Source: Lachnoclostridium sp. UBA3320
GTDB lineage: Bacteria > Bacillota > Clostridia > Lachnospirales > Lachnospiraceae
Direction of reading: 5' to 3'
NCBI GenBank assembly: GCA_002361175.1
Contig: DESG01000049.1
Coordinates: 1-20,420 of the forward strand
Length of the DNA: 20,420 bases
Numbering within the stretch: position 1 is the first letter of the stretch; each line of letters opens with the position of its first letter. Shown piece after piece: positions 5,333 to 12,774 of the stretch. The position numbers and the translations under genes were made by a program. The notes beneath the pieces were generated by a model. That model was not told the DNA's origin. It saw only the letters and a program-made list of their open reading frames with translations, and did not search any database.

Positions 5333-7816
5333 CTATACAATCTGAAAGAATTTAAGATTACTGTCTAACTCATCTGCCAGATTGTTCAACTCTTTTGATG
5401 TTGCGACAAGATTTGAAATCGTCTCGTTTAATTCAGACATAGATGCTGTTGTTGTTTCTGCTGAGTCTGCATTTTGCCCAGAAATAGCAGAAAGAGCGTT
5501 TATTATTTCTTCTACTTTCTGACGTGAATCTTCGCAAGCTGCAGTACTTTGTCTTATCTGTGTCATTTCTTTATTAGAGTTTGTAATTCCTTCTTCAAGG
5601 AAATCAAAATGTTGGCTTGTCTGTTTTAATTTTTCCTGCTGCCTGTCAATTATCTCTGACACATCGTCTACAATATTTACAGTCATTTCCGCTTCATGCG
5701 CTAAGTCTTCTATTATGCCTTTAATAGTATTGGCTGAGGTGCTAGACTGAGTGGCAAGTTGTGATATTTCTGTTGCAACTACTGCAAATCCCTTCCCTGC
5801 CTCTCCTGCCCTCGCTGCTTCTATACTTGCATTTAGTGACAAAAGGTTTGTCTGACTTGCAATGGAGGTAATCAACTCTGTTGCTTCTTTGATTTTCTTA
5901 ACTGATTCATTGGTAGTATGTATCTGCTGTACTACTTGTGAAAATGCATCTGATGTCTTTTGATTAGCGTTACTTAACTCTCCCATGAAAACAGATGATT
6001 CTGTGCTTATCTTTTTCATTTCATCTGTAACATCTCCAAGGTGTTCTACATTTTTTACAATGCCATTAAATACAGTACCCATATCATCTATTTGTAAAGA
6101 AGCAGATTCTGCTTCTGATGCCTGTGTTTCTGCACCACTTGAAATATTATCTACTGCCATTTTAATTTCATTAGAAGTAGAATTACTTGCTTTTGCCATA
6201 TTGCCAAGCACATCACCTGAATTTTTGACTTTTTCAGAAATTTTTTGCGTAACACTTATTACTTCTGATATTTTATTTAAAAATTCATTTATGTATCTTC
6301 CAAAAACTGAAAATTCATCTCTGCCTGATTCCTTAGCTCTAACAGTTAGATTGCCACTCATTACACTTGACAGCGTATCTTTAAATCGTGTGACGCTTTT
6401 GTTCATGCTGTAACTGATATATAATGTAATTAATATTATAACTGCTGCACTGACAATAAGCACTAATAAAATAATAGCAAATAATCTGCTTTTTGCTGAG
6501 TTGGTGTTCTCTTCTATTGTCCCTCGCACATCATCTGTATGTTCTGTAAGTTTATCAGACAAGTTATTATTCTCTGTTTTAAGCTTAAGAAGTTCGCTAT
6601 CTTTTTGTGCCATTTGGTTAAATACATCAAGTTTATTATTTACTTTTTTAAGTAGTGGGTCATGTATATTGCTATCTATTACATAATAGTCAATATTTGT
6701 AATTAATTCTTCAAAAATTTCTTGTATAGACTGCACTTCTTCTGTAACATCATTGCCTTCCACAACGTGCTTACTATAAGTCTCAACTTGTTTATTTAAA
6801 GTTTCAAGTGAACCATTAAAGTCATATTTATCTACAAATGCACTGGTTGCTGTAAGTTCTCTGCTGTTTGATGTCACTAGGTATACATCATAAGATATTC
6901 TGTCATAATCCTGCATATTAAAATCTGACATAGAAAATTTAATTGAAACTTCTTCCCATGACTGATTGGCTCTTATAAAACGTGACTGTACCATAATACT
7001 GTCTTTGCCGCCAAACTGTGTTACTTCCATTTTTTTTAAAGCATCTCCATATGAACCAGGAAAGCCATCTTTGCCAAGAGTAGCGATATCAATTTCTGTT
7101 TTGTTTCTTCCCTTATAAAAAATTATATTATTGATATACATTCTGCCATTATACTCTATATTGTTTCCGCCAATTCTTACTAGAAAATTTTCACGTTTGC
7201 CTACATTAGGAATATCAGTTCTATATGTATACTTAAAATACCTGCTGCCGCCAACTGTTACATTTTCTCCACCAGCAGACATATTTTTCCATGAAGTATC
7301 AACCCACGACTTATCATCTTCTATCTGTGTAAATTCATTTTCTATATCTTCATCCTGAGACACAAACTCTGCATACTGCCCTAAATCCTTGGTAAATCCA
7401 CGCTCATTACTTATAGAGCGTACATCTTCATAGTTTGCTTTACATTCATTTATAGTATCTGACATAGGCAATATATGCTCTCTTGTATCACTATTGCCTT
7501 GATTTGCTGCTGCATTTGATAGATTTTCCATCTCCTCAAGGTTATCTACAATATTGCCAAGATACTTGTCCTCTAAGAAATAAAGGTAAGATGTGTCAAA
7601 ACTTTTATTTTCGTATTGATACAAGTTAATCCTGTTAATAGTAGTAAGTACCTCATTGTTGCTGCTGTTTTCGTTTAAGGAAGCAATTCCTACATAACCC
7701 AATACACATGATGCAATAATGGCGATAACGCCCATAAGAATAATTTTTCCCTTAATGCTTCCAAGCAGTCCCCCTTTTACTGTAGTATTGCTACGTTTTT
7801 GTGCTTTTTTCCCCAT
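5333..7816 (-). CDS. Methyl-accepting chemotaxis protein with an unusual extracytoplasmic sensor
   Basis: An 827-residue transmembrane chemoreceptor that would signal to CheA/CheW. The basic N-terminus precedes TM1 (about 24-46). A long extracytoplasmic part (47-443) is followed by TM2 (about 445-468), a HAMP linker (about 470-523) and the cytoplasmic signalling coiled coil. The hairpin tip ITSIASQTNLLSLNASIEAA continues into GEAGKGFAVVATEI at about 649-684 and is textbook MCP. Residues about 170-320 of the sensor look like a beta-sandwich, with FLVRIGGN, YNGRMYINNIIFY and ISYDVYLVTSN, reminiscent of carbohydrate-binding modules of mannanases. The rest of the sensor is helical. A polysaccharide or oligosaccharide ligand is an inference. 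GGAG/AGAGG sites precede ATG 7816. The gene is followed directly by the HAD relic. Confidence 0.95.
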   Translation of the reverse strand: MGKKAQKRSNTTVKGGLLGSIKGKIILMGVIAIIASCVLGYVGIASLNENSSNNEVLTTINRINLYQYENKSFDTSYLYFLEDKYLGNIVDNLEEMENLSNAAANQGNSDTREHILPMSDTINECKANYEDVRSISNERGFTKDLGQYAEFVSQDEDIENEFTQIEDDKSWVDTSWKNMSAGGENVTVGGSRYFKYTYRTDIPNVGKRENFLVRIGGNNIEYNGRMYINNIIFYKGRNKTEIDIATLGKDGFPGSYGDALKKMEVTQFGGKDSIMVQSRFIRANQSWEEVSIKFSMSDFNMQDYDRISYDVYLVTSNSRELTATSAFVDKYDFNGSLETLNKQVETYSKHVVEGNDVTEEVQSIQEIFEELITNIDYYVIDSNIHDPLLKKVNNKLDVFNQMAQKDSELLKLKTENNNLSDKLTEHTDDVRGTIEENTNSAKSRLFAIILLVLIVSAAVIILITLYISYSMNKSVTRFKDTLSSVMSGNLTVRAKESGRDEFSVFGRYINEFLNKISEVISVTQKISEKVKNSGDVLGNMAKASNSTSNEIKMAVDNISSGAETQASEAESASLQIDDMGTVFNGIVKNVEHLGDVTDEMKKISTESSVFMGELSNANQKTSDAFSQVVQQIHTTNESVKKIKEATELITSIASQTNLLSLNASIEAARAGEAGKGFAVVATEISQLATQSSTSANTIKGIIEDLAHEAEMTVNIVDDVSEIIDRQQEKLKQTSQHFDFLEEGITNSNKEMTQIRQSTAACEDSRQKVEEIINALSAISGQNADSAETTTASMSELNETISNLVATSKELNNLADELDSNLKFFQIV

Positions 7817-7850
7817 AAAAAACCTCTCTCCTTTCTTTTTTAAAAACGTA

Positions 7851-7933
7851 AAAAAGCTAAAAATGTTTCCGTAATATTAAGTATTTTTGCCTAATATTCT
7901 TAATAATATTACTTTAACATATTTTAGCTTTTT
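7851..7933 (-). terminator. 83-base imperfect hairpin, probable terminator of the esterase gene
   Basis: The outer arms AAAAAGCTAAAA (7851-7862) and TTTTAGCTTTTT (7922-7933) are perfect complements. Inward pairing continues with ATGTT, GTAATA and TTAAG interrupted by small bulges, giving about 28 pairs around a 17-base loop. It lies after the esterase stop and before the chemoreceptor gene on the same strand. It may be a long A/U-rich terminator, a leader structure or a small mobile repeat. Confidence 0.6.
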
Positions 7934-7953
7934 AATCAATATATAATTAAATT

Positions 7954-8997
7954 TTACCAATTATTTATTTTTAAACTTATTATATAATTACAAAGTTCCT
8001 GTGCCATCTCTCCTGCTTCTGGTATTCTAAGATGTCCTGGAGTGCCGCATCCATTTCGTTTGAACATATAGTGTGATATCTTTTGGTCTCCAATATCCTT
8101 TACAGCTTCACCAATCGCTCTATCCCAGTTTTTATCATGGTTTAAAAGTGTTGTACAACAGATAATATGTGCATCTATATATTTTTTTCTTATATTACAG
8201 ACAAAGTTTTTATAATGTTCTTTCCATATTAAAGACTTCTCACCACCATAGTCTTCTTTCATATAGTCATAAGGATAACTGTCATTTTGCCCAATTGCCA
8301 CAATAACCAACTGTGGAATATACTTTGAAAAATCCCAGTCTGTTGCTTTACCAAGCGTTGGATTATAACGCACCTTGTCCCATACACTTTCCATGCCAAT
8401 CTGTTCTGGCTCATTAAAATAGCCTGTTCTATCCATAAGTGCAATACCACCCTGAGCAATATCGTGAATCTGTGCATTAAGTCTTCTTGCAGTTATCCAT
8501 GCATAAGAATACCAACTATTAGAGTATTCACCATTATGTTCTGGGTCTGGTTGCCCAATATATTTAACAGCTTCTGAAACCTCACCTGCTGACACTGAAT
8601 CTCCATAGACTTCTATTTTTCTCTCTGGTTTTCTTGGCATTTGAAGCAGCTGCTCCCCATCATCAATTTCAAACCCAAGAAATGTTATTTCATGACACGA
8701 GTCCTGTCTTTTAAAAAGCGTGACTTTATGTTCATTATTTTTAGATGGCTTTACATCAATATCTAAAGAGGTACTCCCTTCTTTTGGAAGTGGAAGCACA
8801 AAGTATCTGCCATCAACGACACATCCAAGATAATTGTCCCAATACGCATTATTATTTTTTAAGTAAACTTTTAAAATATTTCCTGTAAAACGCATTACAA
8901 CTAAAGTACATGGAAAAACAAAAACAGGTTCTTGTGGATTACTCCAATCGATTCGACCCATATATGAAAGCTTATCATTATTTGGAAATATTTTCAT
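7954..8997 (-). CDS. SGNH/GDSL hydrolase, carbohydrate esterase family 2-like
   Basis: A 347-residue protein without signal peptide, so probably intracellular. Residues 1-115 are beta-rich, like the jelly-roll of CE2 esterases, and residues about 127-340 form the SGNH hydrolase domain. The motifs are YGDSVSAG with nucleophile Ser134, Gly183/184 in AQGGIAL, GQND with Asn238, and His322 in GTPGHLRIPEAG. The likely reaction is deacetylation of acetylated oligosaccharides, in line with the CE2 layout; the exact substrate is unknown. ATG 8997 is chosen because GGAGG lies 9 bases before it, whereas the in-frame ATG at 9006 touches that site directly. The gene has its own consensus promoter, shared in part with the divergent glycosyltransferase gene. 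Confidence 0.85.
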   Translation of the reverse strand: MKIFPNNDKLSYMGRIDWSNPQEPVFVFPCTLVVMRFTGNILKVYLKNNNAYWDNYLGCVVDGRYFVLPLPKEGSTSLDIDVKPSKNNEHKVTLFKRQDSCHEITFLGFEIDDGEQLLQMPRKPERKIEVYGDSVSAGEVSEAVKYIGQPDPEHNGEYSNSWYSYAWITARRLNAQIHDIAQGGIALMDRTGYFNEPEQIGMESVWDKVRYNPTLGKATDWDFSKYIPQLVIVAIGQNDSYPYDYMKEDYGGEKSLIWKEHYKNFVCNIRKKYIDAHIICCTTLLNHDKNWDRAIGEAVKDIGDQKISHYMFKRNGCGTPGHLRIPEAGEMAQELCNYIISLKINNW

Positions 8998-9006
8998 AAA
9001 TAACAT

Positions 9007-9011
9007 CCTCC
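9007..9011 (-). promoter_or_regulatory. RBS deciding the esterase start
   Basis: GGAGG lies directly against ATG 9006 but 9 bases from ATG 8997, which favours 8997. Confidence 0.85.
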
Positions 9012-9023
9012 TTCTTTGTTATA

Positions 9024-9052
9024 AATATACATTACTATTTTCATATTGTCAA
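9024..9052 (-). promoter_or_regulatory. Vegetative promoter of the esterase gene
   Basis: On the minus strand, TTGACA (9052-9047), a 17-base spacer and TATATT (9029-9024). Confidence 0.85.
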
Positions 9053-9074
9053 ACAGCTATACAGATGTTAAAAT
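9046..9074 (+). promoter_or_regulatory. Vegetative promoter of the glycosyltransferase gene
   Basis: TTGTCA (9046-9051), a 17-base spacer and TAAAAT (9069-9074). Its -35 box overlaps that of the divergent esterase promoter by five bases. Confidence 0.72.
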
Positions 9075-9117
9075 CAAACATAAATATCTTTATTTTATCT
9101 TAGAACAGGGGGTTGCT

Positions 9118-10401
9118 ATGAAAAAAGTTGGTATTGTAATTTGCAATTATAATAAAGAAGATGCTGTACTAGATTGTATACAAAGTATTTTAGAATCAAA
9201 ATTTAAAGACTATGACCTTTATGTTGTAGACAATGGCTCTACAGACAATTCTGTAAAACGTATAAAAGAAAAATATCCATCAGAACTTACTTTACTTGAA
9301 AACAGTGATAATCTTGGTGGTTCTGGCGGCTTTAACACAGGACTTAAAGAAGCATATAAAAAAGGATATCCTTACCTTATGTGTGTAGATAATGATGCTT
9401 TGCTAGATGAAAATGCAGTTGGAAACCTTTATAACTTTTTAGAAAATCACAGTGAAGTGGGCATGGCTGCTGCCAAAGTTTACCATTTAGAAGCTCCTGA
9501 ATATGTGCAGCAATTTGGTCAAAAAATTGATTTTGAAAATTTTTGTACAGAGGTTTATTATTATAATGAATTTGAAGACGGCAGTATGCCAGAGTATCTC
9601 TATGTAGATTCAGTGGCAGCGTGTTCACTTATGGTAAAACGAAGTATTATTGATAAAATCGGATTTATGCCAGAAGAAAATTTTTTATATTGGGACGATA
9701 CAGAATGGTGTTATAAATGTAATCTTGCAGGATATAAAGTAGCGTCTGTTGGAAGTGCTAAAGCTCTTCATGCAATGGGGGCTAAGAATGAAGCTGTCAA
9801 CACTTTTCCAACCTACTATGCATGGCGCAACTGGATTGTTTTTTTTGCAAAATACACAAAGGAAAAAAACCTTGAAAAAATGGCAGAGACCTTTCTAGGT
9901 TCTCTTTTCCAAGTCACATATGAGGGACTTCACACAGGCAGTCAAAATCGTACAAAGACAGTTATGCTTGCATATGATGACGCAATTCATGGTGTTATGG
10001 GCAAAGCTGGAAACAACAGAATTTTTAATCTTGACTATGATGATACACCTTTTTTAGATTTATTTAAAGGAAAAGAAAAGATTTACTTAGAAGAAAACCA
10101 GTTTCCTGGCACAGCGGAATTGTTAAAAGAGCTTGCCGCAGACAATGGCTATAATATCACTTGGGTTACAGAACCTAAAACAAACGTGCCAGTTATTTCA
10201 CTCTGTGAAAATATCTTTAAAATTGAAGATTTAAGTCTGCAAAAAATTTATATAGATATTAACAGGTGTATTTTTGCAACAGAAGAAGATGCACTTGACA
10301 TTATTAATTATAATTATAGCAAAAGAAGTTTTATATATGCACAAAAACCTATATTTCTTGAGTGCATAAGACGATTAAGAGATAGTAAGATAGGGGTCTG
10401 A
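9118..10401 (+). CDS. GT2-family glycosyltransferase, rhamnosyltransferase-like
   Basis: A 427-residue cytoplasmic GT-A-fold glycosyltransferase. Domain signs are VGIVICNYNKED at the nucleotide-sugar pocket, VVDNGSTDNS, NLGGSGGFNTGLKEA, the DXD-type metal motif DND (91-93) and the catalytic-loop pattern YWDDTEWCYKC (191-201). These match enzymes that add rhamnose or other deoxysugars to cell-surface polymers. A further segment of about 115 residues after about 310 shows no motif I recognise. ATG 9118 is chosen because AGGGGG lies just upstream and the conserved domain starts there; a longer open frame before it has no RBS. The gene is divergent from the SGNH esterase. Acceptor and sugar donor cannot be told. 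Its last codons lie inside the inverted-repeat element at 10394-10465. Confidence 0.9.
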   Translation: MKKVGIVICNYNKEDAVLDCIQSILESKFKDYDLYVVDNGSTDNSVKRIKEKYPSELTLLENSDNLGGSGGFNTGLKEAYKKGYPYLMCVDNDALLDENAVGNLYNFLENHSEVGMAAAKVYHLEAPEYVQQFGQKIDFENFCTEVYYYNEFEDGSMPEYLYVDSVAACSLMVKRSIIDKIGFMPEENFLYWDDTEWCYKCNLAGYKVASVGSAKALHAMGAKNEAVNTFPTYYAWRNWIVFFAKYTKEKNLEKMAETFLGSLFQVTYEGLHTGSQNRTKTVMLAYDDAIHGVMGKAGNNRIFNLDYDDTPFLDLFKGKEKIYLEENQFPGTAELLKELAADNGYNITWVTEPKTNVPVISLCENIFKIEDLSLQKIYIDINRCIFATEEDALDIINYNYSKRSFIYAQKPIFLECIRRLRDSKIGV

Positions 10402-10465
10402 AAGTTGCCTGTCCTCATGCCAGAAAAGCCCTCCGCCTTATGGCGAAGGACTAAACTTTCGACCC
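10394..10465. repeat. 72-bp inverted-repeat element at the 3' end of the glycosyltransferase gene
   Basis: Ends GGGTC-T-GAAAGTT (10394-10406) and AACTTTCGACCC (10454-10465) are 12-bp inverted repeats with one unpaired base. Inside, GTCCT can pair with AGGAC as an inner extension or take part in a GC-rich hairpin. The element covers the TGA stop of the plus-strand gene and the terminator of the minus-strand operon. It could be a structured RNA or a small mobile repeat. Confidence 0.7.
10425..10453 (-). terminator. Intrinsic terminator of the bactofilin-pyrH-frr operon
   Basis: On the minus strand, AGTCCTTCGCC (10452-10442) pairs with GGCGGAGGGCT (10437-10427) around ATAA, with two G-U pairs. 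TTTTCTGG follows. Confidence 0.8.
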
Positions 10466-10510
10466 AACCATTTAATTTGAAATTATGCTCTGCTTGCTAA
10501 TAAAACTATC

Positions 10511-11065
10511 CTATACAGTCATAATCTCTTTAGACTTATCATCAATCATTTTATCAACTTTATTTACATAACCATCTGTCATTTTTTGAATGTCATCTTC
10601 TGCATCTTTTTGCTCATCTTCAGAAATTTCATTGGCTTTTTGCTGCTTCTTAGCCATATCATTGGCATCTCTGCGTATATTTCTTATTGCCACTTTACAC
10701 TCTTCACCTTTTTTCTTTACATCTTTAACAAGTTCCTTGCGCCTGTCTTCTGTAAGTTCGGGAAAAGTAAGACGTATAACTCTTCCATCATTGTTTGGTG
10801 TCAGTCCAAGGTCTGATACAAGTATTGCTTTTTCGATATCTTTAATCAGACTTGGCTCCCATGGCTGTATTACAAGTGTGCGTGCCTCTGATACAGAAAT
10901 ATTAGCAACGGATTGAAGATTAGACGGAGCGCCATAATAATCTACTGTAATTTTGTCAAGTACATGTGGATTAGCACGTCCAGCACGTATTGTAGTATAA
11001 TCATTTGCAAGATTTTCAACAGATTTTTTCATCTTATCTTCAAATTCTTTTAATTCAACACTCAT
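10511..11065 (-). CDS. frr: Ribosome recycling factor
   Basis: A 184-residue protein, the usual RRF length. With EF-G it splits post-termination ribosomes into subunits in the cytoplasm. Clear family sequence: FEDKMKKSVENL, then TIRAGRANPHVLDKI, the beta-domain with YYGAPSNLQSVANISV and RTLVIQPWEPSLIKDIEKAI, NNDGRVIRLTFPELTEDRRKEL, and the C-terminal helix to KEIMTV. ATG 11065 is chosen because GGAG lies 9 bases upstream; an open extension further upstream has no support. It is the last gene of the operon, 34 bases after pyrH, and is followed by the terminator in the inverted-repeat element. Confidence 0.98.
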   Translation of the reverse strand: MSVELKEFEDKMKKSVENLANDYTTIRAGRANPHVLDKITVDYYGAPSNLQSVANISVSEARTLVIQPWEPSLIKDIEKAILVSDLGLTPNNDGRVIRLTFPELTEDRRKELVKDVKKKGEECKVAIRNIRRDANDMAKKQQKANEISEDEQKDAEDDIQKMTDGYVNKVDKMIDDKSKEIMTV

Positions 11066-11099
11066 TTTTATTTTCTCCATTCTGCCGCAAATACGGCTA

Positions 11100-11804
11100 T
11101 TATGCTGTAACCAAAGTGCCTTTTGTAACACCTTGTACTGTATTTACAATGCTATTTTTATCGTTAAGCCCAAAAATCATCATAGGCATATGATTTTCCA
11201 TGCAAAGAACTGCTGCCGCAAGATCTATAACTCCAAGGCGATTATTAATTACATCATCTATGCTAATTTCATCATATTTTTTAGCATTAGGATTAACAGC
11301 TGGGTCTGAATCATAGACACCATCTATTGATTTTGCAGAAAGGATAATATCCGCTTCTATCTCAACAGCACGTAGAACTGTTGATGTATCTGTAGAAAAA
11401 TATGGGTGTCCTGTACCACCCGCAAAAAATACTACCATACCTTTTGAAAAATATTTATTAGCTCTGTCTTTTGAAAAAAGTTTCGTAAATGAGCCACATT
11501 CAAATGGTGTCAACACACTTGTCTTTATGCCTTCCGAACGAAAAATCTCTGAAACATATATACAGTTCATAACAGTAGCAAGCATACCTATTTGGTCAGC
11601 CTTAGTGCGGTCGATATGTTCACTTGTCCTACCACGCCAAAAATTACCGCCTCCTGTAACTATTCCAATTTCTATACCCGCATCAATAAGTTTTTTCACT
11701 TGTTTTGCAACATTAATACACGTAGCTTCATCAAAGCCTGTTTTATTTGATCCAGCAAGTGCCTCCCCACTCAATTTTAATAATATTCTTTTATATTTTG
11801 TCAT
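11100..11804 (-). CDS. pyrH: UMP kinase (uridylate kinase)
   Basis: A 234-residue cytoplasmic enzyme of the amino acid kinase fold that phosphorylates UMP to UDP with ATP. Motifs are YKRILLKLSGEAL at the N-terminus, GIVTGGGNFWRGR (phosphate and effector region), DQIGMLATVMNCIY, FFAGGTGHPYFSTDT, KSIDGVYDSDP and the end GTLVTA. ATG 11804 gives the conserved MTKYKRILLKLSGE beginning, and GAGGA in the last codons of the bactofilin gene serves as its RBS. The upstream stop is only 4 bases away, so translation is probably coupled. pyrH-frr is a common pair; the usual upstream rpsB-tsf genes are absent and a bactofilin gene takes their place. Confidence 0.98.
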   Translation of the reverse strand: MTKYKRILLKLSGEALAGSNKTGFDEATCINVAKQVKKLIDAGIEIGIVTGGGNFWRGRTSEHIDRTKADQIGMLATVMNCIYVSEIFRSEGIKTSVLTPFECGSFTKLFSKDRANKYFSKGMVVFFAGGTGHPYFSTDTSTVLRAVEIEADIILSAKSIDGVYDSDPAVNPNAKKYDEISIDDVINNRLGVIDLAAAVLCMENHMPMMIFGLNDKNSIVNTVQGVTKGTLVTA

Positions 11805-11808
11805 AACT

Positions 11809-12699
11809 TTATTCCTCTTCAAAGAATTTATCAAGGTCTATTCCTGAATTATACAAAGAACAGTAACCTTCTATTACTGCACCAGAATTGATATTAATAG
11901 ATTTGGCCTTGATATCACCTTTTAAAATAGCCGTTGATTCTATTGTCAGTGGTCCATCAATATCAATATTACCACGTACAGCTCCTGCAATATATGCAGA
12001 TGAACCCGAAACATCGCCTAAAACTATAGTTCCTACACCGATTTTAATAGTACCCTCACTTAAAAGACCACCATTAAGCTTAGGTGTATTTACATAAATT
12101 TCAGCAGCAGAAACACCACCTGATACTATACCATTAATATATACTTTTCCCTGACAATCAATATCACCTGTAATAGTACCTCTAACTTCAAGAGAGCCAT
12201 CAGATGAAATACTTCCAGTAATAGTTGTATTCTCAGTAATTACTGTTACTGTGCCATTTAGACGTTCTTCATTTATTGACTTCATAGCTTCATTATTAAC
12301 TATATCATCATTAATAGAAGCTGGTGTAGTTTTTGATGATTCTTCTTTTACTGGCTCTACTTCTGTCTCCTGTATAACTTCTTGTGCATCTGTCTCTGAT
12401 GAAACACCTTCCTCTGTCATCTCTTTTTTTGCTTTCTCAGCAAGTTCCTCAGCTATCTCCTCAGCAAATTCTTCTACAAGTTCTTCTTTCTCTGATTCCT
12501 GATTATCGCTATCAGTATAAAAATTATCGTTTGTAATATCAAGGTTGACATCAGAAGAATTATCAGAAGAAGCACTGTCGTCAGCAAAAATCTGATTTAA
12601 CAAATCTTTGTCAATGTTATCATCAAAGCTGCCTAAAGCATCTTCATCTAAAGCAAATGCCTCTGTTTCGTTTACATCATCATCTTTAAATAAATCCAT
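11809..12699 (-). CDS. Bactofilin-family polymer-forming protein with acidic N-terminal extension
   Basis: A 296-residue cytoplasmic protein. Residues about 1-150 form an acidic, low-complexity region, with a helical run EELVEEFAEEIAEELAEKAKKE near the middle (about 72-93). Residues about 150-285 form the bactofilin domain, a right-handed beta-helix of short repeats, including GSLEVRGTITGDIDCQG, IVLGDVSGSSAYIAGAVRGNI and AILKGDIKAKSI. Bactofilins self-assemble into filaments and scaffold cell-wall or appendage machinery. The long acidic extension is unlike the short disordered tails of many bactofilins and may bind partners. GGAGGG precedes ATG 12699. The gene leads the operon with pyrH and frr. 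Confidence 0.93.
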   Translation of the reverse strand: MDLFKDDDVNETEAFALDEDALGSFDDNIDKDLLNQIFADDSASSDNSSDVNLDITNDNFYTDSDNQESEKEELVEEFAEEIAEELAEKAKKEMTEEGVSSETDAQEVIQETEVEPVKEESSKTTPASINDDIVNNEAMKSINEERLNGTVTVITENTTITGSISSDGSLEVRGTITGDIDCQGKVYINGIVSGGVSAAEIYVNTPKLNGGLLSEGTIKIGVGTIVLGDVSGSSAYIAGAVRGNIDIDGPLTIESTAILKGDIKAKSININSGAVIEGYCSLYNSGIDLDKFFEEE

Positions 12700-12735
12700 C
12701 TTTTACCCTCCTGAAATATATTTTCTTTGCAATTT

Positions 12736-12764
12736 ATTATAACACTATTTTTTTTATCCGTCTA
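12736..12764 (-). promoter_or_regulatory. Promoter of the bactofilin-pyrH-frr operon
   Basis: On the minus strand, TAGACG (12764-12759), a 17-base spacer containing an A8 run and a perfect TATAAT (12741-12736). The -35 box matches 4 of 6 bases. Confidence 0.68.
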
Positions 12765-12774
12765 TACGAAAAAT

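Noticed and set aside
5985..6413. Plus-strand 142-codon frame opposite the chemoreceptor
   Set aside because: Antisense shadow of the MCP coiled coil; no RBS and no family pattern.
9046..9117. Longer glycosyltransferase reading from 9046
   Set aside because: It overlaps the divergent promoters and lacks an RBS; the GT-A domain starts at 9118.
10590..10916. Plus-strand open frames opposite frr
   Set aside because: Shadows of a strongly conserved gene, with Ser/Phe/Ile-rich composition and no RBS.
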